Positions 26,053 through 35,178 of a DNA stretch of 64,000 nt are shown piece after piece. The DNA is taken from contig NZ_JAFEWE010000002.1 of NCBI RefSeq assembly GCF_017355785.1, forward strand, positions 1 through 64,000, in the 5' to 3' direction. The stretch is from Desertivirga arenae. Its GTDB lineage: Bacteria > Bacteroidota > Bacteroidia > Sphingobacteriales > Sphingobacteriaceae. How positions within the stretch are numbered: position 1 is the stretch's first letter; each line of letters starts with the position of its first letter. The notes beneath the pieces are model-generated. The model ran no database searches, was not told where the DNA came from, and saw only the letters and a program-made list of their open reading frames with translations. The translations under genes were made by a program, and so were the position numbers.

Positions 26053-28713
26053 TTATGGATTCGGAATTATAAATTGTTCGGACGTATTCCATCCGTTTAT
26101 TGAAATAATAGGAGCTACATTATCATTAGGCTCCGGATACTCAACGACTAAGGACCTGCTTTCCCCAGGAATCACTGAGATGTAGTTATCGGAATAAAAA
26201 GCAGGTAGAATTCTTTGGCGCGTTTGAGGATGAACGACAGATACCCGGTTAAAGAAGGAAACAGCACCACCGTTTGCAGGGCAGGAAACTGTGACCTGAA
26301 TTTTGCCTGCATCTAACTTTTTAGCTGTCACTACTGGTTTAACCTTTTTCAGGCTATTCAATCCAGAGTAACGTCCGTTCTTATCCGCCAGCCAGTAGAA
26401 ATTGTCACTTATTGTCTCTTTGTTTTCGTCAAGAAGTTTCACAGATAGGAACATGCCTTTATCTGCAGCCATTTTATCTACGAAGTCTTTTACAGGCAAA
26501 AACTTCTTGGTTCCGCCCGCTTCCAATCCCATAAAAACCTGGGTTATAAGCGAATCTTTTCCCTCCATAGAATATGCTTTAATTTGAAGCATCAGGTTCT
26601 TATAGGTTTTAAGGGAGTTATTTATTCCCGTAACCATTCCGTCCACAGGATTATAAGCAACATGAACAGCTTCGCTACCCTTCCTTAAGCCGTACAAACA
26701 GGCATTCGGATCCAGATAATAATCGTACATCTGGCCTCGCATTGCGGTCCACGGGTTCTGTGTTTTCCAAATAATAACTCCCGTATACCAATCGTTCATG
26801 TGCGAGCTGAAGCCTTCCATCAAGGCCCTATACTGGTCGTAGTTGACAAGCTGCGCTTTCTTGGCAAAATCCCTTGCGTCTAAAGCTGTTCCATAGGGCT
26901 CTATAAAACCTTCATAACCCACTCCTTTATATTTATGGTAGTCCCACACGGAATCTACAATCTCTTCAGCTTTGGGATTTTTTGTCGTTGCAGGTATGTA
27001 TTTAGGGGCAATCATATTCTTTTCAGGAATAAAACGCTCCAGGGATTCATAATCGCCAACCCCTACGGAACCCACTTCAGAGTTGAAAGGATAAGTGCGG
27101 TAGTCCCAGAATTTACTTATGGGTTGTATCGTGTAAGGTCCGTCACCGTTACCCCAAATCGTATTTCTCGACATGGAATCCGAGTTCGAATAATCGACAA
27201 ACCATCTGGTGCCATCCAGTGAAGGAAGCAAAGAATCTCTGAGTGGAACAAGAATATCATCCGGGGGAGTCATCTCATTACCACCGCACCACATTGCCAG
27301 GGATGGATGATTACGAACCATTTTAATCATATCTGCAGCCGATTCAAGGAAAAGGTTATGATCATCAGGATACTTTCTCCTGGTCCACTGATCTTCCTTT
27401 TTAAGTGGATCCAGCCAACGGCCATTGCAATCGCCCGACATCCAGAAATCCTGAAAAACAAGCAAACCGTACTTATCGCAAGCCTGGTAAAATTCAGGTC
27501 TCTCAATCAAAGCACCGCCCCAGATACGGATGAGGTTAAGGTTCATATCCCGGTGGTGTCGTATTTCTGCGTCATATCGTTCATTACTGAACCGCAGCAT
27601 CGCGTCTGAAATGATCCAGTTCCCCCCTTTGATAAAGATCTTTTGTCCGTTGACAAAAACCTGGCGACTTTCAGTTTTCGTGTTAAAGCTAGTCTGGATC
27701 TCACGAACACCGAAGCTGATGTTTTCGAAATCAGACTCTTGCTTATCTCTTGTTACGAAACGGAGTTTAAAATTGTAAAGTTCCTGGCGACCGTACATAT
27801 GCGGCCACCATAGCCTGGGATTTTCTATTGTAAAATCAGGAAGAGAGACCTCATGATTTCCTGGTTTAAGCTCTACCTGTTTTGAAACCAGCTTCCCATT
27901 AAGCTCATACTCCAAAGCGCCTTTCACTGGAACGGAACCTGAATTTTCGAGGGTAGCACTAAGTTTTAGGGTAGCAGGTTTCTGCGGTCCCTCGGGCTGA
28001 CGTACACCAGGAACCAGTGTGACAAGATGCGGATCCTTGATATTAACCGAACCTGTCTTCTCAATATAAACCTTATCCCATATCCCGGTATTCCTATCAC
28101 GGATGGGCTGGATCCAGTCCCAACCCGCCACATACTGATGCGAGACATTCCTTGCAATAACTCCATCACCTCCCTGGCCGCCATTTGGATTACCCACCGG
28201 ATCGGGCGGATATACGATCACTGCCAACCGGTTTTTTCCATCAGCTGCCAGCAAGGAGCTTATATTGTAAGTTTTGCGCAGAAACATCCCTTTATGCTCA
28301 GAGCTATTCAACTTCTTACCATTAAGGAAGACATCGCAACTATAATTGATCCCTCTGAAACTAAGCCAGAATTGTTGTCCCCTCTCCTGCTTTTGTTCAA
28401 AATCCTTTACAAACCAATAGGTATAATAATCTCTGCCCGTCTTATAAATATCCGGGATCCTTTCATTATTCATCCCATAGAAAGGATCAGGGATCAGCTT
28501 ATTATGTAAAAGGCTGGTAAGTACAGTACCGGGAACGACCGCAGGCATCCAACCGGAGAGTGTTGTTGCTGTTTGAGATAAACTGCTACCATTGTCTTTA
28601 ACCTTTCCCGCCTGCTGACAAAGCCAGCCGGTGTTTAACTCCACTTTATTCTGGGCTATAGAGGAAGTCAGAGTCAGAAAGCCCAGAAAAAGTGTTACTA
28701 AATATTTCTTCAT
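26053..28713 (-). CDS. Glycoside hydrolase family 2, beta-mannosidase-like
   Basis: 886 residues with signal peptide (cleavage near SIAQ). GH2 domains follow in order: sugar-binding jelly roll (about 25-220), immunoglobulin-like domain (about 225-335), TIM barrel (about 340-660) and C-terminal Ig-like domains. The acid/base Glu lies in WCGGNE (near 479) and the nucleophile Glu in FNSEVGS (near 545). The GGNE form resembles plant endo-beta-mannosidases and bacterial homologues that act on the Man-beta-1,4-GlcNAc link of N-glycans. Exo-glucosaminidases of GH2 have a different acid/base motif. Substrate assignment is inference from this motif and from the neighbouring GH92 and glycosylasparaginase genes. 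Confidence 0.85.
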   Translation of the reverse strand: MKKYLVTLFLGFLTLTSSIAQNKVELNTGWLCQQAGKVKDNGSSLSQTATTLSGWMPAVVPGTVLTSLLHNKLIPDPFYGMNNERIPDIYKTGRDYYTYWFVKDFEQKQERGQQFWLSFRGINYSCDVFLNGKKLNSSEHKGMFLRKTYNISSLLAADGKNRLAVIVYPPDPVGNPNGGQGGDGVIARNVSHQYVAGWDWIQPIRDRNTGIWDKVYIEKTGSVNIKDPHLVTLVPGVRQPEGPQKPATLKLSATLENSGSVPVKGALEYELNGKLVSKQVELKPGNHEVSLPDFTIENPRLWWPHMYGRQELYNFKLRFVTRDKQESDFENISFGVREIQTSFNTKTESRQVFVNGQKIFIKGGNWIISDAMLRFSNERYDAEIRHHRDMNLNLIRIWGGALIERPEFYQACDKYGLLVFQDFWMSGDCNGRWLDPLKKEDQWTRRKYPDDHNLFLESAADMIKMVRNHPSLAMWCGGNEMTPPDDILVPLRDSLLPSLDGTRWFVDYSNSDSMSRNTIWGNGDGPYTIQPISKFWDYRTYPFNSEVGSVGVGDYESLERFIPEKNMIAPKYIPATTKNPKAEEIVDSVWDYHKYKGVGYEGFIEPYGTALDARDFAKKAQLVNYDQYRALMEGFSSHMNDWYTGVIIWKTQNPWTAMRGQMYDYYLDPNACLYGLRKGSEAVHVAYNPVDGMVTGINNSLKTYKNLMLQIKAYSMEGKDSLITQVFMGLEAGGTKKFLPVKDFVDKMAADKGMFLSVKLLDENKETISDNFYWLADKNGRYSGLNSLKKVKPVVTAKKLDAGKIQVTVSCPANGGAVSFFNRVSVVHPQTRQRILPAFYSDNYISVIPGESRSLVVEYPEPNDNVAPIISINGWNTSEQFIIPNP

Positions 28714-28734
28714 GTGTGCGTATTAAATGTCCTA

Positions 28735-31032
28735 CTAGTTATACTCAGACCGTGGGCGGTCTGACTTTTTCTGTCCAAACGTGCGGGAAGGCTCTGCTCC
28801 CATTTCTATCTGAAGCGTTCCTCCTTGCATAAGATCACTATGCATGATATAAGCCTTTGTGTAGGGCTTAGAATTGAAGAGAATTTTTTGGATATACTTG
28901 TTCTGCTTTGAGTTATTCAGCACCTGGATTTTCAAGGTCTTATCGTTTGCTACCTTCAATTCTGCAGAATTCACAAGGGGACTTCCAAACACATAGGCCC
29001 CTGAAGTTGGGTTTACAGGATAAAATCCAAGCGACGAAAAGATATACCAGGCCGACATCTGTCCCACATCTTCATTACCACACAAACCATCGTTCTTATC
29101 GGTATAGAGATTGTCCATAATATATCTCACTTTCTCCGCAGTTTTCCACTGCTGTCCCGCATAGGCGTATAAGTAAGGGATATGATGTCCCGGCTCATTG
29201 CCTTGAGCATAAGATCCGATCAGTCCTGTAATATCGTTCGAGGCTTTTGCTCCCATGTCGCCTTTGATGAAGAATAAGGAGTCCAGCTTATTCAGAAACG
29301 GCTTCTCGCCCCCAAGCATAGAGATCATCCCCTCAACATCATGCGGAATTAACCAGGTATACTGCCACGCATTTCCCTCTGTAAAATCCCCCTTCTCGTG
29401 GATCGACTCAAAAGGACTAAATGGAGATCTCCAGGTCTTTTCTGACAAGCGTCCGCGCATGAATCCCGCTTTTGGATCGTAATAGTTCAAATAATACCCT
29501 GCTCTCTTTTTGAAGTACTGAAAGTCGTCCTTTTTATTCAGCTTCTTTGCTACCTGCGCGGCACTCCAATCAGCAACAGCATATTCAAGACCGATGGAAA
29601 CAGACTCAGCCATACTATCTGCAGGAATAAATCCGTACTTCTTCACATAATAAAGTCCCCTTTCATCCAGCATGGAAGAATTTTTAATTGCTTCAAAAGC
29701 CAGGTTCTGATCGAATCCTTTATAGCCTTTCAGTATAGCCTCAGAAAGAACAGGAATAGCTGGATTACCCACCATACAATTGGTTTCATTTCCGTGAAGA
29801 TGCCACACGGGAAGTTTCCCTTGTTGTTTGTAAATCGCAAGCATCGTGTTAGCCATGTCACTTACCTTTTCAGGATGAAGGATAGTATAAAGAGGCTGTG
29901 CCGCTCTGTAAGTATCCCATAGCGAGAAAGTGGTGAGGTTATTGAAAGAAGCTTTGTTATAGATCTTTTTATCTGTCCCTCTGTAATCCTTATTATGATC
30001 ATTAAATAAAGAAGGGGCAATCATGGTATGATAAAGGGCTGTGTAAAACACTCTCATTTGCGCGGGATCGGCAGTAGTGATCTTCACTTTCCCGAGTTCA
30101 TCCGACCACTTCTCGTCAGCCTTCCTCATGACGGATTCAAAATTCCATCCTGGCGCTTCTGCCTTTATATTTGCAAGTGCATTATCTGTACTAACAGGCG
30201 ATATTCCCACTTTAACTAAGATCTCTGTATTTGATGGGTCGAAAGTCAGGATGGCTTTGAGCCTTCTTCCTTTTTGTTCAGCTCCGTTCTTTACTGAAAT
30301 ACTGTCGTACACTGAAAATCCTTTGATTTTATCTGAGAACACTGCAGTAAAAAATATTCGCTGATCTACTGCCCAACCAGAAGAAAACCGGTAACCAACG
30401 ATAGTTGAATCATTAACCTTCCTGACATAGTTCTCAGCCGAACCATCCCATCCAATACCTTGTTCAAGGTCAATGACCATTTTAGGCGTAGTTCCTTTTG
30501 GGTAGGAATAACGATGCATCCCAACCCTTTCTGTGGCAGTCAGTTCTGCCTTGATATTATACTTTTTGAGCTTAACCGAGTAGTAACCAACTTTGGCAAT
30601 TTCATCATTATGAGAAAAAGGAGAATAATAACCAGATGCCGGATTTCCAGGCCTGCCTTTCGAAGGTTTCACCTCTCCTGTTACCGGCATAAAAAGAATA
30701 TCTCCCAGATCACCTATGCCCGTACCACTTAAATGCGTATGTGCAAAACCGATAATAAGCGAATCAGAATAGTGATACCCTGAACACCAGTCCCAGCCTT
30801 CCGACATATTGGTAGGGCCTAATTGAACTGCACCAAAGGGAACATTTACCCCCATAAAAACGTGCCCATGAAAGCCCGTACCGATATATGGGTCAACATA
30901 AGAGCTAAGGGGCCCCAAAGGCTTGGTTCCTCCTGCCGCTATTGTTTGGGCAGAAAGTTGAGATGCCAGTCCCATGCAGCACATAGTAAACAGGAAATGG
31001 ATTTTGGTAATTAAAGATCTTTTAGTATTCAT
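28735..31032 (-). CDS. Glycoside hydrolase family 92 alpha-mannosidase
   Basis: 765 residues from ATG 31032; an upstream ATG at 31068 would overlap the preceding gene and add 12 residues before the signal peptide (MNTKRSLITKI, ending LSAQ). GH92 motifs are abundant: VDPYIGTGFHGHVFMG, PFGAVQLGPTN, GFAHTHLSGTG, GNEPGHHIPYLYA with the catalytic Glu region, and CGNEDVGQMSAWYIFSSLG. The family consists of calcium-dependent exo-alpha-mannosidases that strip mannose from high-mannose and trimmed N-glycans in the periplasm. Gaps to neighbours are 10 and 21 bases. Linkage preference (1,2, 1,3, 1,4 or 1,6) cannot be read. Confidence 0.92.
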   Translation of the reverse strand: MNTKRSLITKIHFLFTMCCMGLASQLSAQTIAAGGTKPLGPLSSYVDPYIGTGFHGHVFMGVNVPFGAVQLGPTNMSEGWDWCSGYHYSDSLIIGFAHTHLSGTGIGDLGDILFMPVTGEVKPSKGRPGNPASGYYSPFSHNDEIAKVGYYSVKLKKYNIKAELTATERVGMHRYSYPKGTTPKMVIDLEQGIGWDGSAENYVRKVNDSTIVGYRFSSGWAVDQRIFFTAVFSDKIKGFSVYDSISVKNGAEQKGRRLKAILTFDPSNTEILVKVGISPVSTDNALANIKAEAPGWNFESVMRKADEKWSDELGKVKITTADPAQMRVFYTALYHTMIAPSLFNDHNKDYRGTDKKIYNKASFNNLTTFSLWDTYRAAQPLYTILHPEKVSDMANTMLAIYKQQGKLPVWHLHGNETNCMVGNPAIPVLSEAILKGYKGFDQNLAFEAIKNSSMLDERGLYYVKKYGFIPADSMAESVSIGLEYAVADWSAAQVAKKLNKKDDFQYFKKRAGYYLNYYDPKAGFMRGRLSEKTWRSPFSPFESIHEKGDFTEGNAWQYTWLIPHDVEGMISMLGGEKPFLNKLDSLFFIKGDMGAKASNDITGLIGSYAQGNEPGHHIPYLYAYAGQQWKTAEKVRYIMDNLYTDKNDGLCGNEDVGQMSAWYIFSSLGFYPVNPTSGAYVFGSPLVNSAELKVANDKTLKIQVLNNSKQNKYIQKILFNSKPYTKAYIMHSDLMQGGTLQIEMGAEPSRTFGQKKSDRPRSEYN

Positions 31033-31042
31033 ATAATTTGGT

Positions 31043-32146
31043 CTAAGTGTGTTTTTTAAACTTTTCAAGGCTTTTCAGCACGTCTTCCGTTACATCGCCA
31101 AAAAGCGAGATCCCTCCGGCACCCTTATCCAGGGCAACCTTTATTCCGGCTTCAAGTTCCTCTTTATTTTTAAAATCAGGCAGAAAAACACCTGCATAAA
31201 GAGGAAAGCGTCCGTTGAGTGCTTTTACCCCTTCATTAACAGCGTCACCTATCCAGCTCACCGGTTCCTTATAAAAGCCATGATAGATCATTGGACATAT
31301 CCCCGTAAGGTTCCAATTCACCCAATCCTGACGCACATTTCTTTTGGCAACTTCTGGCGTGGGAAACACTGCAGCGGTTATTGATTTCTTCTTTGAAGCT
31401 GCAACTGCCGCGAGCTGATTAACGATACCAGTAATAGCATTATAACGGAACAATCTCCAGGAAAGACTGGCTTCGGGATATTCCAGCTGATCGACATCCT
31501 GTCCGTATTGTTCCTTAAACTTCCTTTTACAATCGCTGCAATAGCAATAATCGTATTCCGGAAGTTCGCTGGTCTGAACGATCTTATAATTCTTCCAGAG
31601 GTTTACAGGAAGGATTATATCACAAAAACGAACATAGTCAAGGTGAATACCATCCACATAATCCTTATTGAGATTATGCTCCACATCCTTTTTCAGATAA
31701 GCCAGGGTTTCGGGCTTGCTGGGGCATAACCAGCGGTAGTAGTCTACATAAGGAGGCTTGTCAACACAGGACTCCCCTTTACGATTTATGGCAAATATTT
31801 CAGGATTGGCTTCCCGAAGGCTTTTCTCGCCCCTGTTCATCGTCCAGATCCAGCGATGAGCTTCGAGGTTGCAAGCTTTAGCTGTCCGGAAATGAACTTC
31901 GCTGTCTCCTTCGAAGAAGATGCCACGAATCCCAGCACTGTAATAACGAGAGTACCTCTGCTTCAATTCCTTTTCACTCTCACCATGCTTCGGGTTTATC
32001 CATACCCAGTGTTTAATAACCGGAGTATTTGCAATGGTACTCTTAAGTTCAGTTGCTGTAAGGGTTGAGAGTCCGCTAAAATTAGCGGCAGCTATTCCCG
32101 TTCCTGCTACAATGCTTTTTTTTAGAAAATTCCGTCTATTACTCAT
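31043..32146 (-). CDS. GHL10-like putative glycoside hydrolase with Tat signal
   Basis: 367 residues starting with a twin-arginine signal, SNRRNFLKKS, and a hydrophobic segment. The body looks like a TIM barrel of the GHL10 / family 10-like group: HWVWINPKHGES, VDGIHLDYVRFCD with an acidic pair, and a Cys-rich CYCSDCKRKFKEQYG insertion characteristic of these proteins. I do not know a defined substrate. It is 2 bases after the CBM9-like gene and 10 bases before the GH92 gene, so it belongs to the operon. The second Tat signal in the operon is notable because the other enzymes use Sec signals. Confidence 0.7.
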   Translation of the reverse strand: MSNRRNFLKKSIVAGTGIAAANFSGLSTLTATELKSTIANTPVIKHWVWINPKHGESEKELKQRYSRYYSAGIRGIFFEGDSEVHFRTAKACNLEAHRWIWTMNRGEKSLREANPEIFAINRKGESCVDKPPYVDYYRWLCPSKPETLAYLKKDVEHNLNKDYVDGIHLDYVRFCDIILPVNLWKNYKIVQTSELPEYDYCYCSDCKRKFKEQYGQDVDQLEYPEASLSWRLFRYNAITGIVNQLAAVAASKKKSITAAVFPTPEVAKRNVRQDWVNWNLTGICPMIYHGFYKEPVSWIGDAVNEGVKALNGRFPLYAGVFLPDFKNKEELEAGIKVALDKGAGGISLFGDVTEDVLKSLEKFKKHT

Positions 32147-32148
32147 AC

Positions 32149-33270
32149 CTACAAAGCTTGTATCAAACCTTCATCGTTTATACTCCAGGAACTTTTACCA
32201 GCACTGATAACTACGTTAAACTGCCGGGTCCCGGCTTCCATGTTCAAGCTGTTAAGCTTACCGGAAATGGAGAAAGAAGCTGCTGGAAAACCAAGGGTAG
32301 CTATATTGGAAGCATAGCGGCCATGCTTCGAATGATATTCCTTTTGCCGGTAGTAAAGCAGCCATAGATATTGTTTCTGTTGCTCAGAATAAGGAAGCAC
32401 AAAAGAACCGGGCTCTTCTTTACTACTGAATTGCAGATACCCCCAACGCTCCGGCAGATGCATGTTAATCACGCCTTGGGGGGACCAAACCCAATTATTT
32501 TCCGGTAATACTTTCCCATTCTTGTCCTTCAGTTTTTCATACTTGCTTCCCGTCCCTTTAGTATCCCACTCAACTCTTGAAAAATTTATGCGCCAGAGAC
32601 TTCCATCCTTAGGGATCACCGGATCATTGCCGATGGAAATGCAAGAGAAAGGGATAGCCATTTCAACAGTCCAGCCCTTGTCCTGATCACTGGCGTCATT
32701 AATGCTTCCTAAAACTTTTACTGCCGACTTCATCCCCTTTGCGTCCCAGGAGATCAAAGCTCCGGAGTTGTTACGGTAAGGTTTTGAAAGGAAAAGATCA
32801 AAAACGGTATTCAGAGCATTTAGCTCTATTTCAAAATACTGGTGTGTATTATTATCGGGATCTATAAAAACTTCAAAGTCGTTATCATAGAAGATCACTT
32901 CATCGTGTTTGGTAATATTAGCCCAGACACCAGGTTCTTCCATTTCTGCAGCGATATATAAACAGTTTTTATCCCAAAGCATTTTTGCCCTGGTGTTATG
33001 CCGGGGTTTTGGTTTCAGATCCCCTTCAATATCTGAAAAGCTTTCTGTCCACAACGCCCTTTCCCATACTTTATCTCCGTAAACATCTCCGTCTATTTCC
33101 GGGGCGACCTTCGCATATCCGGCAACATAAGCTAAAGGAGGAGTAAAAAGGTGTTTAAAATCTGCTGCTTTTGCCGGTGCAGGAGCTTGAGCAAGAGCCG
33201 CACTGCCTCCACCAAACAAGAACAAAGACAAAACACAGCAGAAAGAATATTTTATTAATTTATGAGTCAT
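32149..33270 (-). CDS. Carbohydrate-binding family 9-like secreted protein
   Basis: 373 residues with a Sec signal peptide (ending ALAQ). The region from about residue 45 to 270 matches the CBM9-like domain: EIDGDVYGDKVWERALW, LYIAAEMEEPGVWANI, DNDFEVFIDPDNNTHQYFEIELNA and WRINFSRVEWDTKG. Such domains bind sugars at reducing ends or act as accessory modules; no catalytic domain is present. It is 7 bases after the GH35 gene and 2 bases before the GHL10-like gene. The C-terminal 80 residues contain a long helical stretch (QQKQYLWLLYYRQKEYH) of unknown role. Confidence 0.75.
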   Translation of the reverse strand: MTHKLIKYSFCCVLSLFLFGGGSAALAQAPAPAKAADFKHLFTPPLAYVAGYAKVAPEIDGDVYGDKVWERALWTESFSDIEGDLKPKPRHNTRAKMLWDKNCLYIAAEMEEPGVWANITKHDEVIFYDNDFEVFIDPDNNTHQYFEIELNALNTVFDLFLSKPYRNNSGALISWDAKGMKSAVKVLGSINDASDQDKGWTVEMAIPFSCISIGNDPVIPKDGSLWRINFSRVEWDTKGTGSKYEKLKDKNGKVLPENNWVWSPQGVINMHLPERWGYLQFSSKEEPGSFVLPYSEQQKQYLWLLYYRQKEYHSKHGRYASNIATLGFPAASFSISGKLNSLNMEAGTRQFNVVISAGKSSWSINDEGLIQAL

Positions 33271-33277
33271 TTAGAAC

Positions 33278-35158
33278 TTAGGGTGTTGAGATTAACTGTT
33301 CAAGAATAAGCTTTTCTATTCCCGTGATGCTCTCTTTTATGGTATCATTCAGCTGCTCGAAAACAGCAATTTCATTTTTACCTTTATTTAACCAGCAACT
33401 GGGAACATAAAGCGTTTGCTGGGGACCAACATTCCAATACCTCCCCAGATTGTGACCATTAACAAAAACAATCCCTTTTCCCCAGCCCTGCATATCAAGG
33501 AAAGTATCTCCTGTTTTTTGAAGGTCGAAACTTGCGTAATACATCGCAGGCTGACCTTGTTTATTACGGTTATTGAAATTCTCCATATTTGGAACAGTTT
33601 CGAACGGCATTTTGTACATTTCCCAACCTCCCGAGATCTCGAAATCATTGATCTTAACGGGACTTATTATCCCCTTTCTATTATTCACGATCTCTTCGCC
33701 GTAATTGATCCTGCCCATATTCTCAACAAGCAGCTCCAGGGTACTATTGAAAGGAATGTTAACCTCCAGTTCATACTGGTTAAGCATACGGTTTAACACC
33801 CCCACTCTCATTCCATTTACGTAAACGGTTGCATAATCACGCAATCCTTCAACTTTCAGCTTCCCTTGTACAGGTTGGTTAAAACGTTTACTGTACAGCA
33901 CGTACCCATGACCCTGGTTTAAATCCTCAAAACTCAAAGGCTGAACATTAGAAACAGGCCTTATCGGCTTCTTTAGGTCTGAAAGCACTACGGTTTTGGA
34001 AAAGCGCAGGGGACCGAGTGAAATAACAGGCAAGGCAGGAGGCACTTCAGGAAGTTTCCCCTTGGTATACTTTGCCAGAAGTTCCCTTATTGCGGTATAT
34101 TTTGGCGTAACCCAGCCTGGTTCTGAAACGAGAGCATCATAATCGTAACTGGTAATATCCGGTTGAATATCATGTTCATTATTATAATTAGCGCCGGAAG
34201 TAAAACCGAAGTTTGTTCCCCCATGAACCATATAATAGTTGAAGCTGATTCCCGCTTTCAGATAAGTTTCTGTTTGCTTAGCTACTTCCTCCGCGGAAAT
34301 CCTGACGAAGGGTTCGCCCCAATGATCCAGCCAGCCAGGATAAAATTCAGCTACCATGTATGGCCCCTTATTTCCATTATACTTGTCGACGGCCTTTTTT
34401 AGATTATCAATATTGTTTTCTCCGTTCGCAGTGGGTAAAACCCCGGCAAGAGCGCCGCCCTCAAAAAGCCATGATCCATCACTTGTAAAAAATGGTCCTT
34501 CGAAACCAGATTTTAAAAGCATCCCTTTAATTGCCTCGTTGTACTTTTTATGTTCGGCAAGTGGAATATCCTTTCTTTGATTTACGTAGGATCCAAATTC
34601 GTTCTCAACCTGAACCATAATAACAGGTCCGCCTTTGCTTACCTGAAAACCTTTCACCTCTGCCGCTAAACGCTGGATATATTGGTTACAGGAATCGAGG
34701 AAGGGTTTGTTATAAGAGCGGATCACCAGATCCTTCTCCTTTTGTAACCACCAGGGATAACCACCGAACTCCCATTCTGCACATGCGTACGGGCCTGGTC
34801 GAAGGATTACAAACAATCCTTCCTCCTGCGCAATCTTCAGATATTCTCTGATGTCTTTGTTGCCCGAGCGAAAATCCCATACTCCCGGAGCGGTATTATG
34901 ATAGTTCCAGAAAACATAGGTGGCAACAGTATTAAGGCCCAATGCCCTTAACATTTTCATCCTGTGCCGCCAGTATTCTTTAGGGATGCGCGCGTAGTGC
35001 ATCTCTCCTGAGCGTACCTGTACTGGCTTGGAATCGTATAGGAACTGGCCCTCCTTAATCTCGAACGAGTGCTTCTTTTGAGCGAAAAGGCTGCTATCCA
35101 TTCCGAGCAGCAAGAGCAACAAGAGAGCTATCCTGTTTATAGCCTTAAAATTCAACAT
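33278..35158 (-). CDS. Glycoside hydrolase family 35 beta-galactosidase
   Basis: 626 residues with signal peptide (ending LFAQ). GH35 TIM barrel motifs: RSGEMHYARIPKEYW, LNTVATYVFWNYHN, LRPGPYACAEWEFGGYPWWL, acid/base Glu in VQVENEFGSY (near 187), nucleophile Glu in VAEFYPGWLDHWGE (near 272), then MVHGGTNFGFTSGA. C-terminal beta-sandwich domains (about 400-626) follow. The family removes terminal beta-linked galactose, as on complex N-glycan antennae. It sits in the operon with 20- and 7-base gaps to GH20 and the CBM9-like gene. Confidence 0.92.
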   Translation of the reverse strand: MLNFKAINRIALLLLLLLGMDSSLFAQKKHSFEIKEGQFLYDSKPVQVRSGEMHYARIPKEYWRHRMKMLRALGLNTVATYVFWNYHNTAPGVWDFRSGNKDIREYLKIAQEEGLFVILRPGPYACAEWEFGGYPWWLQKEKDLVIRSYNKPFLDSCNQYIQRLAAEVKGFQVSKGGPVIMVQVENEFGSYVNQRKDIPLAEHKKYNEAIKGMLLKSGFEGPFFTSDGSWLFEGGALAGVLPTANGENNIDNLKKAVDKYNGNKGPYMVAEFYPGWLDHWGEPFVRISAEEVAKQTETYLKAGISFNYYMVHGGTNFGFTSGANYNNEHDIQPDITSYDYDALVSEPGWVTPKYTAIRELLAKYTKGKLPEVPPALPVISLGPLRFSKTVVLSDLKKPIRPVSNVQPLSFEDLNQGHGYVLYSKRFNQPVQGKLKVEGLRDYATVYVNGMRVGVLNRMLNQYELEVNIPFNSTLELLVENMGRINYGEEIVNNRKGIISPVKINDFEISGGWEMYKMPFETVPNMENFNNRNKQGQPAMYYASFDLQKTGDTFLDMQGWGKGIVFVNGHNLGRYWNVGPQQTLYVPSCWLNKGKNEIAVFEQLNDTIKESITGIEKLILEQLISTP

Positions 35159-35178
35159 TGGCCTGTCTTTGAATTGAT

